From Piromyces finnis (lineage: Eukaryota > Neocallimastigomycota > Neocallimastigomycetes > Neocallimastigales > Neocallimastigaceae), in the NCBI GenBank assembly GCA_002104945.1, contig MCFH01000001.1, positions 186,001-250,000 on the forward strand: 64,000 bases of DNA. The letters run 5' to 3'. Shown here in pieces: positions 61,941-64,000 of this stretch (position 1 is its first letter; the number at the start of each line of letters is the position of its first letter). Below the pieces are notes generated by a model. The model was not told the DNA's origin. It did not search any database and saw only the letters and a program-made list of their open reading frames with translations. Both the position numbers and the translations under genes were made by a program.

Positions 61941-64000
61941 TTTAAATGTATATTGAATTTATTAATTAATAGTCTTCTTGTTTAATAAAATTGTAATTAT
62001 GATAGATATAAAGATGTAAATGTATTTCTATTTAAATTATTTTTTATTTCTTAAATGTAAAACGAATTATTTAAAAGGTCATAGAATAAAATTCTTTAAA
62101 GTATGAGAATAATTTATGATATTTGTAAAAAAAGTCAATGACCTATACAATGATTGTTGAATAAATTAATACAATTAAATAAAAAATAAAAAATAAATAT
62201 TTAATAATTAAAACTCTTTATATAATATAAATATACTATATTATTTCTTATTTTTTTTAAATTATTTGTTTTAAAATTAACATTTCTTTTTTTTTTTTTA
62301 AAAAAAAAAAAAAATATTATAATAATTTTATAATTTTAACTTTTTATTCTTTATTCTTTTTTTTTTTTTTTATTTATATATAAAGACAAGGAAATTACAA
62401 GTTGTGAATTAAATTCTTTTACTATACATATATATATATATGTATTTTGAATTACCTTTTTAGAATCAAATTGAGGTTTAGTATTTTTATTAAAGAACTT
62501 TTTTTTTTTTTTTATAATTTAGGATAAAAAAGTTAATCAACCACATTAAATACATTTTTTTTTTACAATAATGTTTTGTAAAAGAATTCTGTGATACATT
62601 TTCAATACACTACTTTAAAATTAGTTGAAGGCTTACTTTTATATCCTTCTTTTATTCATACATTTCAATATAAACTATTACCTTTCTCATTATTAATCTA
62701 TTACTATAGTATATATCTATTTTTAACATAAGTAATGCGTATTTTGTATATGCCTTTAATACGTTTAAAGTCTTTTTTTTTCTTTAATATCTAATACATT
62801 ATATATTATATAAATTGACATACAAATACTTTTTTCTTTATAATATAATCTTACTATTTATAAATAGAAAGAGGAAAATACATTTATTTATCTTTTTATT
62901 TAAATTTCTGTTAAAATACTAGTAAAATAAATACTTTTTTGTAAAAAAGTGCTGCCAAAATACCTCTTTGAAAATACAATTAATTTTTTCTTTCATTTTA
63001 TTATTCAATGTCTCCAACACGATATTTACAAAATTTTAAGTTTTGTGTAACAAATAAATATATTTTTAATTATCAATAAAATTTTAAACTCAAACTGGTT
63101 ATTAATTAAAAATGTATTTTTCATAATAAAAACTATACCTTATAGGAATGTTTTCAATAGTCTTGCTTAGATATTAATACTAATGATATATTATTAAAAA
63201 TGATTTATAACACTCTCATATTTAAAATTATGTATAATCGTAAAAAAAAATAATTAAAATTGAGTATAGTATCGTTTTTATGCTATAATATATATTTTCA
63301 TACTATATGAATGTGATATAATAATTTACAATTATACTCCTATATTACTAAAACAAACTTTACACACAAAATTGTTTTTATTATAAAATAAATATGCATT
63401 TATTTAAAAGTACTTTTAATAGAATATATATACATTAAATAGATTAATTTTTTTAAAAAAAAATTATAATACATTGAAATTAACAGTAATAAAATGTATA
63501 TAAAATCTATATATTATATTTAAAATATATATAATATAAAATAATATTTGTTTTTAGTATAGAAAATATATATATAATAATGCATTACAAGAGTGTAATT
63601 ATAATTATTTATACTAACAATTATATATATGTTTTTAAATATACTTTATTATGGTAATTTTATTAATATTTCATTACAAAGATTTAATTAACAATAACAA
63701 GTATGTATTTATACTAAAATTATGGCTTATGCTATAATACAGACATTTTACAAATGAATAAAGTTTATAATAAAAATTGAGATTTTCTAATATAAAATAA
63801 TATTTTATTAATACATTATACATTATATATTATTTCTTAATAATTAAAATAAAATTATATTTATAATTATAAAATTTAAAAAGAATATTTAGAATATTTT
63901 AATATTATTGACTTATTGATAATAAAAAAGTAGATATTTTTTTCGTTTATTATATATATAGGCTTATGGTATATTTATATTTACATTATAAAATAAAATC
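61941..64000. other. A+T-rich region upstream of the M16 peptidase
   Basis: Two kilobases of very A+T-rich sequence with homopolymer runs. It should contain the M16 promoter near 61950-62100. No gene, RNA or repeat family was recognised up to the window end. Confidence 0.65.

Overview
The window is eukaryotic nuclear DNA with extremely A+T-rich intergenic and intronic sequence, homopolymer runs and trinucleotide microsatellites, and islands of intron-rich genes of moderate composition. The best fit is an early-diverging zoosporic fungus, most likely an anaerobic gut fungus (Neocallimastigomycota). The grounds are the extreme A+T content, a GPI-anchored chitin-deacetylase-like CE4 enzyme, fungal transgelin, katanin p60 and formin genes, and bacterial-looking enzyme genes such as a GNAT acetyltransferase and an alpha/beta hydrolase. 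This placement is inference. No rRNA, tRNA or CRISPR was recognised.

Layout. 1-3564: two copies (B, A) of one non-LTR retrotransposon family on the minus strand. 4620-10158: a four-exon diaphanous-type formin with a long proline repeat array. 10.2-15.2 kb: a gene desert, ending in a strongly decayed LINE relic (about 15.20-15.72 kb). 16214-17172: a secreted alpha/beta hydrolase whose signal peptide is out of frame with the body. 17439-18215: a 777-bp internally deleted Ty1/copia-like element with two LTRs. 18321-24422: a nested pair of LINEs, in which a young copy has inserted into an older one with a perfect 17-bp target duplication. 24823-25437: ribosomal protein eL15. 27868-29265: a seven-exon transgelin/calponin gene. 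31054-34103 and 42106-39490: an inverted pair of seven-transmembrane receptors fused to RGS domains, with matching exon structure; between them lie a GNAT acetyltransferase and a chitin-deacetylase-like CE4 enzyme. 43584-46805: a twelve-exon katanin p60-type AAA ATPase. 46.8-52.7 kb: a second desert with two minisatellites. 52686-55247: an ABCD-type half transporter. 56719-61940: a thirteen-exon M16 metallopeptidase. 61.9-64 kb: no gene recognised.

How the genes relate. There is no operon-like organisation. The formin, transgelin and katanin genes belong to the actin and microtubule systems. The two receptor-RGS proteins would act in heterotrimeric G-protein signalling at the plasma membrane. 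The CE4 enzyme would act at the cell wall. Exon structures were built by hand by joining GT-AG introns so that reading frame and family motifs stay continuous. Every multi-exon model closes in frame from ATG to stop. The least certain points are the katanin exon 4 donor and the 5' end of the hydrolase.
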